From Treponema_C sp050320395 (GTDB lineage: Bacteria; Spirochaetota; Spirochaetia; Treponematales; Treponemataceae): 64,000 nucleotides of DNA. The DNA lies in assembly GCF_050320395.1 (NCBI RefSeq), contig NZ_CP144459.1, positions 372,001 to 436,000 of the forward strand. Direction: 5' to 3'. How positions within the stretch are numbered: the stretch's first letter is position 1; every line of letters starts with the position of its first letter. The notes under the pieces are model-generated. The model was not told the DNA's origin, did no database searches, and saw only the letters and a list, made by a program, of their open reading frames with translations. Below are positions 51,578-60,662 of this stretch, in pieces. The translations under genes and the position numbers were made by a program.

Positions 51578-52441
51578 TTATTTTACGGTTTTTGATGAAT
51601 TGGTCACATAGCTTTGCGTTGAGGCAAAGTGATCAATCAATTTGATTCTGCTGTTCCAATATTCGGCTTCACTTTCGGTTGTATAGGGACCGACACGCAA
51701 ACGGTAATAGGTAAGGCCTTTTTTATCCTGATAGGTGAATACTTCTGCCGGAATTTTTTCGTCCGCTAAAAGACTGCGTGCGGTTTCGGCATTCATTTTA
51801 TCGGTAAAAGAAGCGGCTTGAACCCAATAGCGGTCTGCCGGTTTCGGGGCCGGTTTTGCAGCCGGCTTTTTTACGCTTGTCGTTTTAGCGGCGGATGTTT
51901 TCGGAGCAGGAGCAGGCTTAAGTGCCGGTGCGGTTTTCGGCTGTGTAATCGGCTGTGCGCCCATATATTCCGAAGGATTTATCGGCACAAGGGTTTTTAC
52001 ATCGGGTGCCAGCTGCATACCCTGAGGAACGTCGACGGGTTTTTGTTCGGGACGCTCGGCAAGGGAGGAAAGGTCAATCGTGGTAAGACCGTCCTTGGTA
52101 TATACGGTTGTATTATTGCTTATGACGGTAAGATCCCGGCTTTGTACAAGATTTGATGCATCCGTACCGGCGGGAGCTGCCGTATCCGAAAAAACAGGAG
52201 CCGCATTTTGCGTGCTTGAGCTGTCTGCCCGATTTTCCGCAGATGCGCCGCCTTGTTCCCCTTCAGCGGGGACAGGCTTTTGCGGCTGCAGTGTCCGGGA
52301 CTCGTCCGTTCCCGCCGGCAAAGCGGTCAATCGGACGTCGCCGTTTTTAGAAGGTGCATAAAGCACAAGAGCGGTTCCCACGATAATCAACAAAAAAATA
52401 CCTACCGCCGCACTTACCCATAATATCCGTTTGTCTTCCAT
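51578..52441 (-). CDS. SPOR-domain cell-envelope protein
   Basis: 287 aa: one N-terminal membrane anchor (residues 7-28), a long Pro/Ala/Lys-rich periplasmic linker, and a C-terminal SPOR domain (RYWVQAASF to SRIKLIDHF, about 205-275) that binds denuded peptidoglycan at division sites. Six nt after coaE, in the polA operon. Confidence 0.85.
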   Translation of the reverse strand: MEDKRILWVSAAVGIFLLIIVGTALVLYAPSKNGDVRLTALPAGTDESRTLQPQKPVPAEGEQGGASAENRADSSSTQNAAPVFSDTAAPAGTDASNLVQSRDLTVISNNTTVYTKDGLTTIDLSSLAERPEQKPVDVPQGMQLAPDVKTLVPINPSEYMGAQPITQPKTAPALKPAPAPKTSAAKTTSVKKPAAKPAPKPADRYWVQAASFTDKMNAETARSLLADEKIPAEVFTYQDKKGLTYYRLRVGPYTTESEAEYWNSRIKLIDHFASTQSYVTNSSKTVK

Positions 52442-52447
52442 AGCCTA

Positions 52448-53083
52448 TTATCCTTTTTTCGTATAAACTCTTAAAACGGCTTCAATCTTTTTTTTCAGCC
52501 GCTTTTTAGTTCCCGAGTTTCCTACTCTATATATATCGGCATTTCGGTTTTTACATTTAGTAAAGATTTCTTTTTGAGCGGAAAAACGTTCGGCAATATG
52601 CTTAAAAGCGAGTTTATCGCGTTTACGGACGCGTATTAAACGGATAAGGGCGGGAGCATCGATATATAGTATAAGATTGCATTGCTTTATAAGCGGCATT
52701 TTATGCAAAAGCGCGGCATTGATAACAAAGCTTTGGCCGGGATTTTCGGTAATGTGTTTTTCCGCTTCGGCATTGACGGCAGGATGAACAAGGCTTTCAA
52801 GGAGGGAGAGCTTTTCGGGGTTTTGAAACACAATTCGTCCGAGATTTTTCCTGTTAAGATTTTCCCGGCTGTCGGTTAATTCGAGGTCAAGACGCCGAGC
52901 GTCTTCTGAAAAAAGATGTATAATCCGGTCCTTTATCGCATCCAAAACGCCGTGTGCCATAACATCGGCATCCAAAATGACAAAGCCCTTTTCCCGTAAA
53001 ATGTCGGCGGCGGCATTTTTCCCCGCAGCCATCGGCCCCGTCAAACCGATTAACTTTATTTCAGCCGTCAATGTATCGCTCAA
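52448..53083 (-). CDS. coaE: Dephospho-CoA kinase
   Basis: Last step of coenzyme A synthesis. P-loop GLTGPMAAGKN, then DADVMAHGVLD and RIRVRKRDKLAFKHIAERFSAQ-like helices. The frame stays open to 53206, but the added residues (Arg/Lys-rich, inside polA) are implausible. I choose TTG at 53083, overlapping the polA stop as TTGA, with GGGGAAG 6 nt upstream, giving 211 aa, a normal CoaE length. Confidence 0.82.
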   Translation of the reverse strand: MSDTLTAEIKLIGLTGPMAAGKNAAADILREKGFVILDADVMAHGVLDAIKDRIIHLFSEDARRLDLELTDSRENLNRKNLGRIVFQNPEKLSLLESLVHPAVNAEAEKHITENPGQSFVINAALLHKMPLIKQCNLILYIDAPALIRLIRVRKRDKLAFKHIAERFSAQKEIFTKCKNRNADIYRVGNSGTKKRLKKKIEAVLRVYTKKG

Positions 53084-55887
53084 TGAAAGCTTCCCCAATT
53101 TGTGCCGTATTCGACGCTTACCTTTAACGGAACGGAAAGCGTAACCGCTCCTTCCATTTCGCGCCGAAGCAGGGCCGCCGCCTCTTTTGCGCGGTTTTCG
53201 GGACATTCCAAAATCAATTCATCGTGTACTTGCAATAAAATCTGTGCGTCCGGAATTTCGCGGGAAAGCCCATGGTGTACTGCAATCATCGCTTTTTTGA
53301 CTATATCGGCAGCCGAACCCTGGATAGGCGTATTGACCGCTATGCGTTCGGCTCCCGCTTTTTCCGTTTTATTTTTGCTGTTGATTGCGGGTATCATACG
53401 GCGCCGTCCCATAAGGGTTTCGACATATCCCTTTTTTTCCGCCGTCTCCACGGTTTGCCGTATAAATTCCTGAATACCCGCATAGGTTGCAAAATAAGAA
53501 TCGATAAAGTTTTTAGCGGCCGTGCGCGGAATACCCAATTCGTTCGAGAGCCTGAAAGCGCTCATGCCGTACATAACACCGAAATTGATTATTTTTGCCG
53601 TCCGTCTTTGGTCAGGGCTTACCTCTTCCGGTGTAATGCCGAAGATAAGGGCTGCGGTTGCGCGGTGAACGTCGGTTCCCTCATTAAAAGCGCGGCAGAG
53701 GTTTTTATCCTGAGATAAGTGGGCTAAAATAACCAGTTCGATTTGCGAATAGTCCGCAGATACCAGTACCCGGCCCGGAGGGGCGGTAAAAGCGGAACGT
53801 ATGCGCCGCCCCGATTCTTCACGTATCGGTATATTTTGCAGGTTCGGGTCGCGGCTCGAAAGCCGTCCCGTTGCGGTTCCCGTTTGTATAAAGCTGGTGT
53901 GTATGCGCGAGTTTTCGTCGGCAAGGGCGGGAAGTGCGTCTACATAAGTCGATTTAAGTTTACTGAGCGTGCGGTATTCGAGGATTTTTTTCGGCACCGG
54001 ATCCCAAGCGGCAAGTTCTTCAAGGACGCCCGTATCGGTTGAAAATCCCGTCTTTGTTTTTTTTACGGCGGTCAATTTACGTTCTACAAAAAGAACTTCC
54101 TGCAGCTGTTTGGTACTTGCGATATTGAATTCATGCCCTACCGAATCGTATATTTCCCGCTCCGTTTTTGCAATATTCGTTTCCAGTTCAACCGAAAAAT
54201 CGGCAAGCTTTTGTTTTTCTACGGCAATCCCGCGGATTTCCATCTGCGTTAAAATCGGCAATAGCGGGGTTTCAAGATTGTAAAACAAATCGGCCAAACC
54301 GGATTTATCCAATTCATCTTTAAGCATTGCCCATAATTGCAGTGTAAAGTCGGCATCTTCGCAGGCATAATCGGCGGCCCTATCGAGGGGAACGTCAAAA
54401 AAGGTTCCCCCCTTGGGCACAATGTCGCTGAACTCCACCCCCTTTAAACCGAGCCTGCGTTCGGCAAGGGCTTCAAGCTTAAAGGATTCGCGTTCGGGAC
54501 TCAAAAGCCAGGCGGCGACCATCGTGTCATATACGGTACACAGGGGAGGTTTCCCCGAAGCCATACCGTTTGCCGCTAAAACTTCCAAGTCGTATTTTCC
54601 GTTATGCATAATCAGATGCACATCTTTGTCGTAAAAAATACGTTCCAGCTCTTTAAGCGCATCTTCGCGCGAAATCATATCGCCTGCTAAAAGCATATCG
54701 CTTGTTTCAACCGGAATATAAAAGGCGGTTCCGGGTTCAATACAAAGCGAAAAACCGGCCAAACGGGCTTTGTGAGCGTTTAAGCTGTTCGTTTCGCAGT
54801 CAAAGGCAGCCGTTTTTTTATCCAGGATTCGGCCGATAAGTTCGTGCAGCTCTCTTACGGTGCGGATAAGGCTATAGTTTCCCTTATTTTGCTTGACGGT
54901 AGGCGGCACTTTTTCGGCAGACTGCTCTTGTCCGTCCGACCCGTTTTGTGCGGCCGCCTTTGAATCCCCTTTTATTTTTGTCTGAGCGGTTTTTTCGTCC
55001 GGCTGTTTTTGTACCGTCAGAACGTATTGCTTGGCAACGGCAAAGGCTCCGGCTTCTTTTAAAAGGACTGCGGCTGCGGCAAAATCGGGTTCTATGTGTA
55101 AATCTTCAAGCGTTATGCCGAGGTTTAAGTCCGTTTTCAATTCTATAAGCGATTTTGAAAAAAAAGCGCTTTCTTTTCCGTCCCGTATTTTTTTTCCTGT
55201 TGAACCGGCTATATCTTCGGCGTGTTCAAAAATGCCGTCAAGGTTTCCGTAGTCGGCTAAGAGTTTTTGCGCCGTTTTAGGGCCTATGCCGGGAACTCCG
55301 GGAATGTTGTCGGCACTGTCGCCCGTTAAAGAAAGCATATCGAGCATTTTTTCCGGAGGAACTCCCCATTCTTTTCCGACTTCTTCGCGCCCGATAAGCT
55401 CCCAGCCGCCTGCTTTGTCGCTTTTCATCATAAGGGTGGTGCCGTTAATGAGCTGCATAAGGTCTTTGTCTCCCGATAAAATACGGCATGCGCGGTTTTG
55501 TCTGCGGCATTCTTCCGCCAAAGATGCGATGATATCGTCGGCTTCAAAGCCGTCGCAGCGCAAAATCGGGATTTTTAGAGCGGTTAAAATATCTTCAATA
55601 ACGGGAATTTGCGCGTGTAAATCTTCGGGCGTTTTTGCGCGTGTTGCCTTATAGTCGGCGTACATTTCGTGGCGGAAGGTAGGCGTGCGCGAATCGAAGG
55701 CTGCGGCGGCAAAGGACGGCGAATTTGTTTGCAGCAAGCCGAGAAAATTGCGGAAAAAGCCGAATACGGCGGATATGTTTTGTCCGCGGTCGTTTATAAG
55801 CGGTCTGTTTATAAAGGCAAAATAAGAACGGTAAATAAGGGCATAGGAATCTAAAATATACAGGGTATTGTCTGGTGTATCGGTCAT
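53080..55887 (-). CDS. polA: DNA polymerase I
   Basis: 935 aa: 5'-3' exonuclease domain (1-290, DGFEADDIIASLA), 3'-5' exonuclease (about 340-530) with intact proofreading residues (AFDCETNS, HNGKYD, YACEDADFT), and polymerase domain (DYSQIELVILAHLS, RRTAKIINFGVMYG, QVHDELILE). Okazaki fragment processing and repair. GGAG lies 6 nt before the ATG. First gene of polA-coaE-SPOR. Confidence 0.96.
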   Translation of the reverse strand: MTDTPDNTLYILDSYALIYRSYFAFINRPLINDRGQNISAVFGFFRNFLGLLQTNSPSFAAAAFDSRTPTFRHEMYADYKATRAKTPEDLHAQIPVIEDILTALKIPILRCDGFEADDIIASLAEECRRQNRACRILSGDKDLMQLINGTTLMMKSDKAGGWELIGREEVGKEWGVPPEKMLDMLSLTGDSADNIPGVPGIGPKTAQKLLADYGNLDGIFEHAEDIAGSTGKKIRDGKESAFFSKSLIELKTDLNLGITLEDLHIEPDFAAAAVLLKEAGAFAVAKQYVLTVQKQPDEKTAQTKIKGDSKAAAQNGSDGQEQSAEKVPPTVKQNKGNYSLIRTVRELHELIGRILDKKTAAFDCETNSLNAHKARLAGFSLCIEPGTAFYIPVETSDMLLAGDMISREDALKELERIFYDKDVHLIMHNGKYDLEVLAANGMASGKPPLCTVYDTMVAAWLLSPERESFKLEALAERRLGLKGVEFSDIVPKGGTFFDVPLDRAADYACEDADFTLQLWAMLKDELDKSGLADLFYNLETPLLPILTQMEIRGIAVEKQKLADFSVELETNIAKTEREIYDSVGHEFNIASTKQLQEVLFVERKLTAVKKTKTGFSTDTGVLEELAAWDPVPKKILEYRTLSKLKSTYVDALPALADENSRIHTSFIQTGTATGRLSSRDPNLQNIPIREESGRRIRSAFTAPPGRVLVSADYSQIELVILAHLSQDKNLCRAFNEGTDVHRATAALIFGITPEEVSPDQRRTAKIINFGVMYGMSAFRLSNELGIPRTAAKNFIDSYFATYAGIQEFIRQTVETAEKKGYVETLMGRRRMIPAINSKNKTEKAGAERIAVNTPIQGSAADIVKKAMIAVHHGLSREIPDAQILLQVHDELILECPENRAKEAAALLRREMEGAVTLSVPLKVSVEYGTNWGSFH

Positions 55888-55968
55888 AGTATTCTCCGTT
55901 TGTCAGAATACCACGGATTGCATAATTTGTCGATTGGCACATCAGGCGGATGCATCCGATACAAAAAA

Positions 55969-55996
55969 AGAGCATCCGTACACGGACGGATGCTCT
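55969..55996 (-). terminator. Terminator of the OmpA/Ig-like unit
   Basis: AGAGCATCCGT (55969-55979) pairs perfectly with ACGGATGCTCT (55986-55996); on the minus strand it ends in TTTTTTTGT. It lies after the 56093 gene. Confidence 0.8.
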
Positions 55997-56007
55997 ATGA
56001 TTAAACC

Positions 56008-56032
56008 TGTTCGATAACGAAGTTATCGAACA
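56008..56032 (-). repeat. Perfect 11-bp hairpin with 3-nt loop
   Basis: TGTTCGATAAC (56008-56018), loop GAA, GTTATCGAACA (56022-56032). Lies between the Ig-like gene and its terminator, on the same transcript. Confidence 0.65.
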
Positions 56033-56050
56033 TATCCGTTTTTACGGCTC

Positions 56051-56083
56051 GGCTTGTCTCAAAGTTGAATTTTTCGGACAGCC
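56051..56083 (-). repeat. Dispersed hairpin family member 5
   Basis: GGCTTGTC (56051-56058) pairs with GGACAGCC (56076-56083) with one bulge, around CAAAGTTGAATTTTTC. Located 10 nt after the stop of the Ig-like gene. Confidence 0.5.
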
Positions 56084-56092
56084 TGTTTTAAC

Positions 56093-57124
56093 TTATTCAG
56101 CCGTTACGGTGTCCAAAAGGTTTTCGGCTCTGTCGATAAATTCGATATCCGATGCGGGGTTGATCTTATCTACATAGCAGGTAAAGACAACCGGTTCGGA
56201 AACGTTTCCTACATTGTCGATAGCTTTTACTTCGATGGTGTATACATCGTTTTGGCTGAAGGTAATCGGTTCAACGTATTTGGTGTATTCGTCGTCATTG
56301 ATTTTGATATAGATTGCATCAACGCCCGAAAGTTCATCGCTTGCGGCAAAGGCTACGCTTTCGTTTGCGGAAACGATAACACGGCCTTCGTCATCGACAA
56401 GTTCTTCGTTCGGGAATACCATGTATTCGTTTTCTTTGTTGATAAGGCGGTTCGAATTTTCAAGACGTACAACGGGAGGATCCGTATCGACCGTTACCGA
56501 TGCCAATGCGATGGGGGCAAGGTTTCCTACATTGTCGATGGAAGTATAGTAGAGGTATGCGGGCCCCTGTTCGGTTAAAGAAAAATAAGCGTCTTCGGCT
56601 TCTTTTCCCTTTCCGTACATATTCAAAGCGTTCAAGTCGGTTCCCATGTAACCTGCGGCAACGCCTGCTTCGCCCAATTTGTCGGAAGCGGAAACGTACC
56701 ATTTTGTTTCGGCGGAACAATAGGTAGTCGTTCCGTCATTGTAGAGGGGTTCCGTTGTTTGAATAGCGGTTTCGGGAGGTGTATTATCTACGATAACCGA
56801 GATGGTTTTGGGTACTTCATAGTTTCCGCTGTTGTCATAGCCGCGGTATGAAATATCATAGGGGCCTTCTTCAAGGATTTGGAAGGGATTTCTGTATTTC
56901 ATAAAAGTTCCGCCGTTTAAAGCAAACTCTACGAAATTCAAACCGGTTTCCTTATCCGCTGAAAGCAGTCTGAAAAATACATCGCTGTTTACAAAACTTT
57001 TAGCGCCGTCCGAATAGTGGATGGGGGGTCTTGTATAATCGGTTCCGACAGTTTCGGGGGCTTGTGCCCATGCAACGAAACACAATACTGTACACAAGGA
57101 TGCAATCAATGCTCTTTTCATCAT
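56093..57124 (-). CDS. Exported protein with OmpL47-type Ig-like repeats
   Basis: 343 aa. Signal peptide (MMKRALIASLCTVLCFVAWAQ), then three or so repeats of the form YDNSGNYEVPKTISVIVDNTPP / IDNVGNLAPIALASVTVDTDPP / AIDNVGNVSEPVVFTCYVDK, typical of the OmpL47-like domains in spirochaetal surface proteins. Probably periplasmic or outer-membrane-associated. GGAGG lies 5-6 nt before the ATG at 57124. Follows the OmpA-type lipoprotein gene by 28 nt. Confidence 0.8.
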   Translation of the reverse strand: MMKRALIASLCTVLCFVAWAQAPETVGTDYTRPPIHYSDGAKSFVNSDVFFRLLSADKETGLNFVEFALNGGTFMKYRNPFQILEEGPYDISYRGYDNSGNYEVPKTISVIVDNTPPETAIQTTEPLYNDGTTTYCSAETKWYVSASDKLGEAGVAAGYMGTDLNALNMYGKGKEAEDAYFSLTEQGPAYLYYTSIDNVGNLAPIALASVTVDTDPPVVRLENSNRLINKENEYMVFPNEELVDDEGRVIVSANESVAFAASDELSGVDAIYIKINDDEYTKYVEPITFSQNDVYTIEVKAIDNVGNVSEPVVFTCYVDKINPASDIEFIDRAENLLDTVTAE

Positions 57125-57152
57125 TTTTTTCCTCCAAAATGAATTATAATTT

Positions 57153-57692
57153 TCAGTGCTGTTCGGCACTTTGAATTTCGACTCGCCGATTCTTAAAACG
57201 ATCGGTGATTTCGCTGTGCCGTCCGTCGGGAGTTTCGGCACCCTTTGTTTCAACGGTTATATCTTCTGCGGCAAAACCCTTTGTCTGAAGATACTGTCCG
57301 ACGGCAGTTGCCCTTTGAAAGGCAATACGTTCTTCATCGTTTTTCGAATTCAGTTTTGCACTGTGTCCGTAAATGATGATCTTTTTGACATTTTGATTTG
57401 TAAGGCTGTCCGCGATATCGTCCAGTTTATTTGCCGTAAACGAGTCGATTTCAGATGCCCGCGGGGCAAAATAAACCGTGTAAGAGACGGCTTCCCGTTT
57501 TTGCCTGCTTTCTTCCGATTCGGCAGGTTGTGCTGCCGGCACTTCTTCGGCTGCCTTTGATTGTTCTTGTACAACTTGTTCCGTTTTTTCTTCTTCCGCA
57601 GGTTGTTCCGGTTTATCGGATTTCGGTGCGGATTTGCATGCGAAAAAGAGAGAAACAAAAAGCATAAGAAGCAGTACTTTTAATTTACTCAA
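57153..57692 (-). CDS. OmpA-family lipoprotein
   Basis: 179 aa. Lipobox SLFFAC (Cys near residue 19), a Glu/Pro/Ala-rich linker, then an OmpA C-terminal peptidoglycan-binding domain (IIIYGHSAKLNSKNDEERIAFQRA, FKNRRVEI). The usual NALS-type segment is altered. Start is TTG at 57692 with AGGAGG 5 nt upstream; no ATG fits. Confidence 0.87.
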   Translation of the reverse strand: MSKLKVLLLMLFVSLFFACKSAPKSDKPEQPAEEEKTEQVVQEQSKAAEEVPAAQPAESEESRQKREAVSYTVYFAPRASEIDSFTANKLDDIADSLTNQNVKKIIIYGHSAKLNSKNDEERIAFQRATAVGQYLQTKGFAAEDITVETKGAETPDGRHSEITDRFKNRRVEIQSAEQH

Positions 57693-57853
57693 ATGGACCT
57701 CCTAAAATTTCAATATAAAGCTAGCTTAAAATAGCGTTTTTTTTAAAAAATAGCAAGCGAAATATAAGAATATATGCAATTTTATGACAAAAGACAGGGG
57801 GCTGTCAAAATAATAGTAACTTGAAAAAACCTGCGGCAAAAACGGCTTTAAGA

Positions 57854-57909
57854 TGTAACTATTGACATTACACCTATTGCCTGTTATAGTTGTAACTAAA
57901 GATATTACA
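57854..57909 (+). promoter_or_regulatory. Promoter with two 19-bp operators before the YwnB-like gene
   Basis: TTGACA (57862-57867), 17 nt, TATAGT (57885-57890). Two 19-bp sites, 57854-57872 and 57891-57909, share TGTAACTA-WWGA-YATTACA (TGTAA/TTACA inverted ends); the first covers the -35 box, the second the transcription start. Centres are 37 bp apart. Likely operators of the adjacent Rrf2 regulator. Confidence 0.75.
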
Positions 57910-57922
57910 TCTGGAGGTGTTT

Positions 57923-58561
57923 ATGAAAAAAAGAATTGCGATTATAGGAGCAAACGGAAAACAGGGAAGCTGTCTTACGGATGAAGCCGTCGAACGCGGA
58001 CATGAGGTTACGGGAATAGTCCGGCACTCTTGTTTGAAAAATCGGAAAGCAAAATTATTACAAAAAGATTTGTTTGATTTAACTGCCGATGATTTAAAAA
58101 ACTTTGACCTTGTTATTTCCGCCTTCGGTGCATGGACGGCTGAAACGATACCGCAGCATATAAGCTCTTTGCGGCATTTATGCGATTGTTTAAAAGGAAC
58201 GGGAATACGCCTTTTAATTGTCGGCGGGGCAGGATGTCTATATACGGATTCTTCCCATACGCTTATGCTTGCCGACTCTCCGCAACTTCCGCAGGAGTTT
58301 AAGCTTTTAGCGCAAACTGAAGTGCAGGCTTTTTCGGAATTAAAGCGTCGCACCGATGTTTTGTGGACATATCTTTGCCCGCCGGCGGATTTCAGGTTTG
58401 ATGCACCGAAAACGGGAAAATACAAAATAGGGGGAATCGAGCTGCCGGTTAATTCAGCCGGTGAAAGTTTTATATCTTATAAAGATTTTGCAGCCGCATT
58501 GATTGATGAAGCGGAAAAAGGGAAGTTTATTCAAAAACACTTTTCCGTAGTAAGCGGCTAG
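57923..58561 (+). CDS. NAD(P)-binding oxidoreductase (YwnB/NmrA-like)
   Basis: 212 aa, single Rossmann domain with GANGKQGS (residues 8-15), atypical short-chain dehydrogenase family; often annotated as NADH-flavin reductase. GGAGG lies 5 nt before the ATG at 57923; a GTG at 57917 overlaps that site and is rejected. Next to an Rrf2 regulator as in the B. subtilis ywnA-ywnB pair, so a role in redox or electrophile stress is likely. Confidence 0.83.
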   Translation: MKKRIAIIGANGKQGSCLTDEAVERGHEVTGIVRHSCLKNRKAKLLQKDLFDLTADDLKNFDLVISAFGAWTAETIPQHISSLRHLCDCLKGTGIRLLIVGGAGCLYTDSSHTLMLADSPQLPQEFKLLAQTEVQAFSELKRRTDVLWTYLCPPADFRFDAPKTGKYKIGGIELPVNSAGESFISYKDFAAALIDEAEKGKFIQKHFSVVSG

Positions 58562-58608
58562 AAAGCTTTATGTAAGTTCTTTTATATTTATCTTTTTTTG
58601 TGTATAAT

Positions 58609-58651
58609 CGGGGAGTGTCTTAAAAACGGTTTGCTTTTTTGACACTCCCCG
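58609..58651 (+). repeat. Dispersed hairpin family member 6 in the Rrf2 leader
   Basis: CGGGGAGTGTC (58609-58619) and GACACTCCCCG (58641-58651) form an 11-bp perfect stem around TTAAAAACGGTTTGCTTTTTT. A TATAAT (58603-58608) lies directly before it, so the hairpin may begin at the transcript's 5' end. Confidence 0.6.
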
Positions 58652-58699
58652 TATTGTAAATGCGGTGTACTGTATAAAAGATTTTTTAAGGGCTTACAC

Positions 58700-59122
58700 A
58701 TGCAAATAGGCACCGGTTTTTCAATTTCCATTCACATGCTGCTATGCGTGGAATTTTTTAAAAACACGCATAAAATAACAAGCGATTTTATCGCTTCAAG
58801 CGTACATACGAATCCGGTTATAATAAGAAAACTTATGGTGCAGTTAAAAAAAGCGGGAATTATCACAATCACTGCGGGAACCGGCGGAATCGATTTAACG
58901 CGGAAGGCCTCAAAAATCAGTTTTTTGGACATATATAAGGCGGTTGAACCCGTTAAGGACGGCGAGCTTTTTAAAATTCATCAAAATGCCGAACAAAGCT
59001 GTCCGGTCGGGAGTAAAATAGACGGCCTTTTATCCGTTTTTTTTGCCGAAGTGCAAAAATCAATGGAAAAAAAGCTTGCGTCATACAGTTTACAGGATAT
59101 TTTGGATAAGCTGAATAATTGA
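58700..59122 (+). CDS. Rrf2-family transcriptional regulator (YwnA-like)
   Basis: 140 aa winged-helix regulator (ITSDFIASSVHTNPVIIRKLMVQLKKAGII). It lacks the three-cysteine cluster of IscR/NsrR; one Cys in EQSCPVGSKI could be a redox switch. Probably binds the two TGTAA-type operators before the oxidoreductase gene upstream. Confidence 0.85.
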   Translation: MQIGTGFSISIHMLLCVEFFKNTHKITSDFIASSVHTNPVIIRKLMVQLKKAGIITITAGTGGIDLTRKASKISFLDIYKAVEPVKDGELFKIHQNAEQSCPVGSKIDGLLSVFFAEVQKSMEKKLASYSLQDILDKLNN

Positions 59123-59163
59123 AAACCGTCTTTACTCGGCCCGGCGTAATAAATCCGCTGCGT

Positions 59164-60624
59164 TTATTTATCCTTCACATGTGCCGCTTGTGTGTAAAAC
59201 CCGCGTAAGCTTTCAAGCTGGCGGACAACCTGTTCCGGGGCCGCCCCTCCCGCCGTATTTTTTGCTTTAAGGCATGCCGAAGGTTCAAGGCGTTCAAAAA
59301 GGTCTTTTTCGATAAGCGGCGAAATCGCCTTATATTCTTCCAAAGGAAGGTCTTCAAGTTGAATGCCGCGCTCGATGCACAGCCGTACCGCCGCTGCCGC
59401 ACAGCCGTGAGCGGTTCTGAAGGGCATTCCTTTTTTTACCAAATAATCGGCAAGGTCGGTGGCGTTTGCAAAACCGCCGCGGCATGAAGCTGCCATGCGC
59501 TCGGTGTTCCACTTTGCGGTTTTAATCATTTCGGTAAAAACTTCAAGACAGGAATCGAGGGTTCCGCATGCGCGGAACAGGCTTATTTTATCTTCCTGCA
59601 TATCGCGGTTGTAGGCGAGCGGAAGACCCTTCATCATCGTAAAGAGGGCCGTTAAATCTCCGTAGACCAGTCCCGTCCTGCCGCGGATTAATTCGGCAAA
59701 GTCGGGATTTTTCTTTTGCGGCATAATGCTTGAACCGGTAGACCACTGTTCGTCCAAATCGATAAAGCCGAATTCGCTCGACGCCCACAGGATGATTTCT
59801 TCACAAAAGCGCGAAAGGTGGGTCATGCATAAGGCGGCGGCCGAAACCGTTTCGATACAATAGTCGCGGTCGGCGACGGCATCCATTGAATTGGGAACGA
59901 TACCGTCAAAGCCCAGTTCTTGTGCCGTGTATGAGCGGTCGAGGGGAAGGCCGCTTCCTGCAAGGGCGGCACTTCCGAGGGGCGACAGGTTTGCGCGGCC
60001 GAGGGCATCGGAAAAGCGGCCGTAATCGCGCTTGAGCATCCATGCCCATGCACAAAGATGCTGGGCAAGGCTTACCGGCTGGGCGTGCTGCAAGTGGGTG
60101 TAGCCGCTTATAAGGCTTTCGGTATGGTCTTCGGCAATCGTACACAGAGCATTGATTAAAGTCAGTATGCGCTTTTGTAAGGCGGAGATTGTGCGCCTCA
60201 GATACAGGCGTTCGTCAAGGGCGATTTGGTCGTTTCTGCTTCTGCCTGTATGTACTTTTTTCCCCGTATCGCCGAGACGCTCGGTTAAAACATGTTCTAT
60301 AAAAGAATGGATGTCTTCAAAGCCCGTGTCGATTGTCAAAGCGCCGGAACGGATATCGTCTTCTATTTTATGCAGTTCATCCGCAATCGCTTTTGCCTCT
60401 TGTTGCGGTATGATGTTTTGTGCGCCGAGCATTTTTACGTGCGCAATGCTTCCTTTTATATCGTCGAAAACCATGAGCGAATCGACGTGAATGGAGGTTT
60501 CGAATGCAAGCGCTTGATCGGAGAGTTTTTTTTCAAAGCGCCCCTGCCAAAGCGCATTAGATGCGAGCGCATTAACTGCGGGCGCGTTTTTTTGAGTATC
60601 GGTTTGTGTGTTTTTGGTGTGCAT
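59164..60624 (-). CDS. argH: Argininosuccinate lyase
   Basis: 486 aa; argininosuccinate to arginine + fumarate. Fumarase-superfamily signature GSSIMPQKKNPDF, plus TGRSRNDQIALDERLY and SGYTHLQHAQPVSLAQH. The N-terminus carries about 25 extra Thr/Ala/Asn-rich residues before WQGRFEKKLSDQ. argG is not adjacent, so this may be part of a scattered or incomplete pathway. Confidence 0.94.
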   Translation of the reverse strand: MHTKNTQTDTQKNAPAVNALASNALWQGRFEKKLSDQALAFETSIHVDSLMVFDDIKGSIAHVKMLGAQNIIPQQEAKAIADELHKIEDDIRSGALTIDTGFEDIHSFIEHVLTERLGDTGKKVHTGRSRNDQIALDERLYLRRTISALQKRILTLINALCTIAEDHTESLISGYTHLQHAQPVSLAQHLCAWAWMLKRDYGRFSDALGRANLSPLGSAALAGSGLPLDRSYTAQELGFDGIVPNSMDAVADRDYCIETVSAAALCMTHLSRFCEEIILWASSEFGFIDLDEQWSTGSSIMPQKKNPDFAELIRGRTGLVYGDLTALFTMMKGLPLAYNRDMQEDKISLFRACGTLDSCLEVFTEMIKTAKWNTERMAASCRGGFANATDLADYLVKKGMPFRTAHGCAAAAVRLCIERGIQLEDLPLEEYKAISPLIEKDLFERLEPSACLKAKNTAGGAAPEQVVRQLESLRGFYTQAAHVKDK

Positions 60625-60662
60625 AGGATTGTTCCGCCTTTATAGTGTAATACCTCTTCAGT

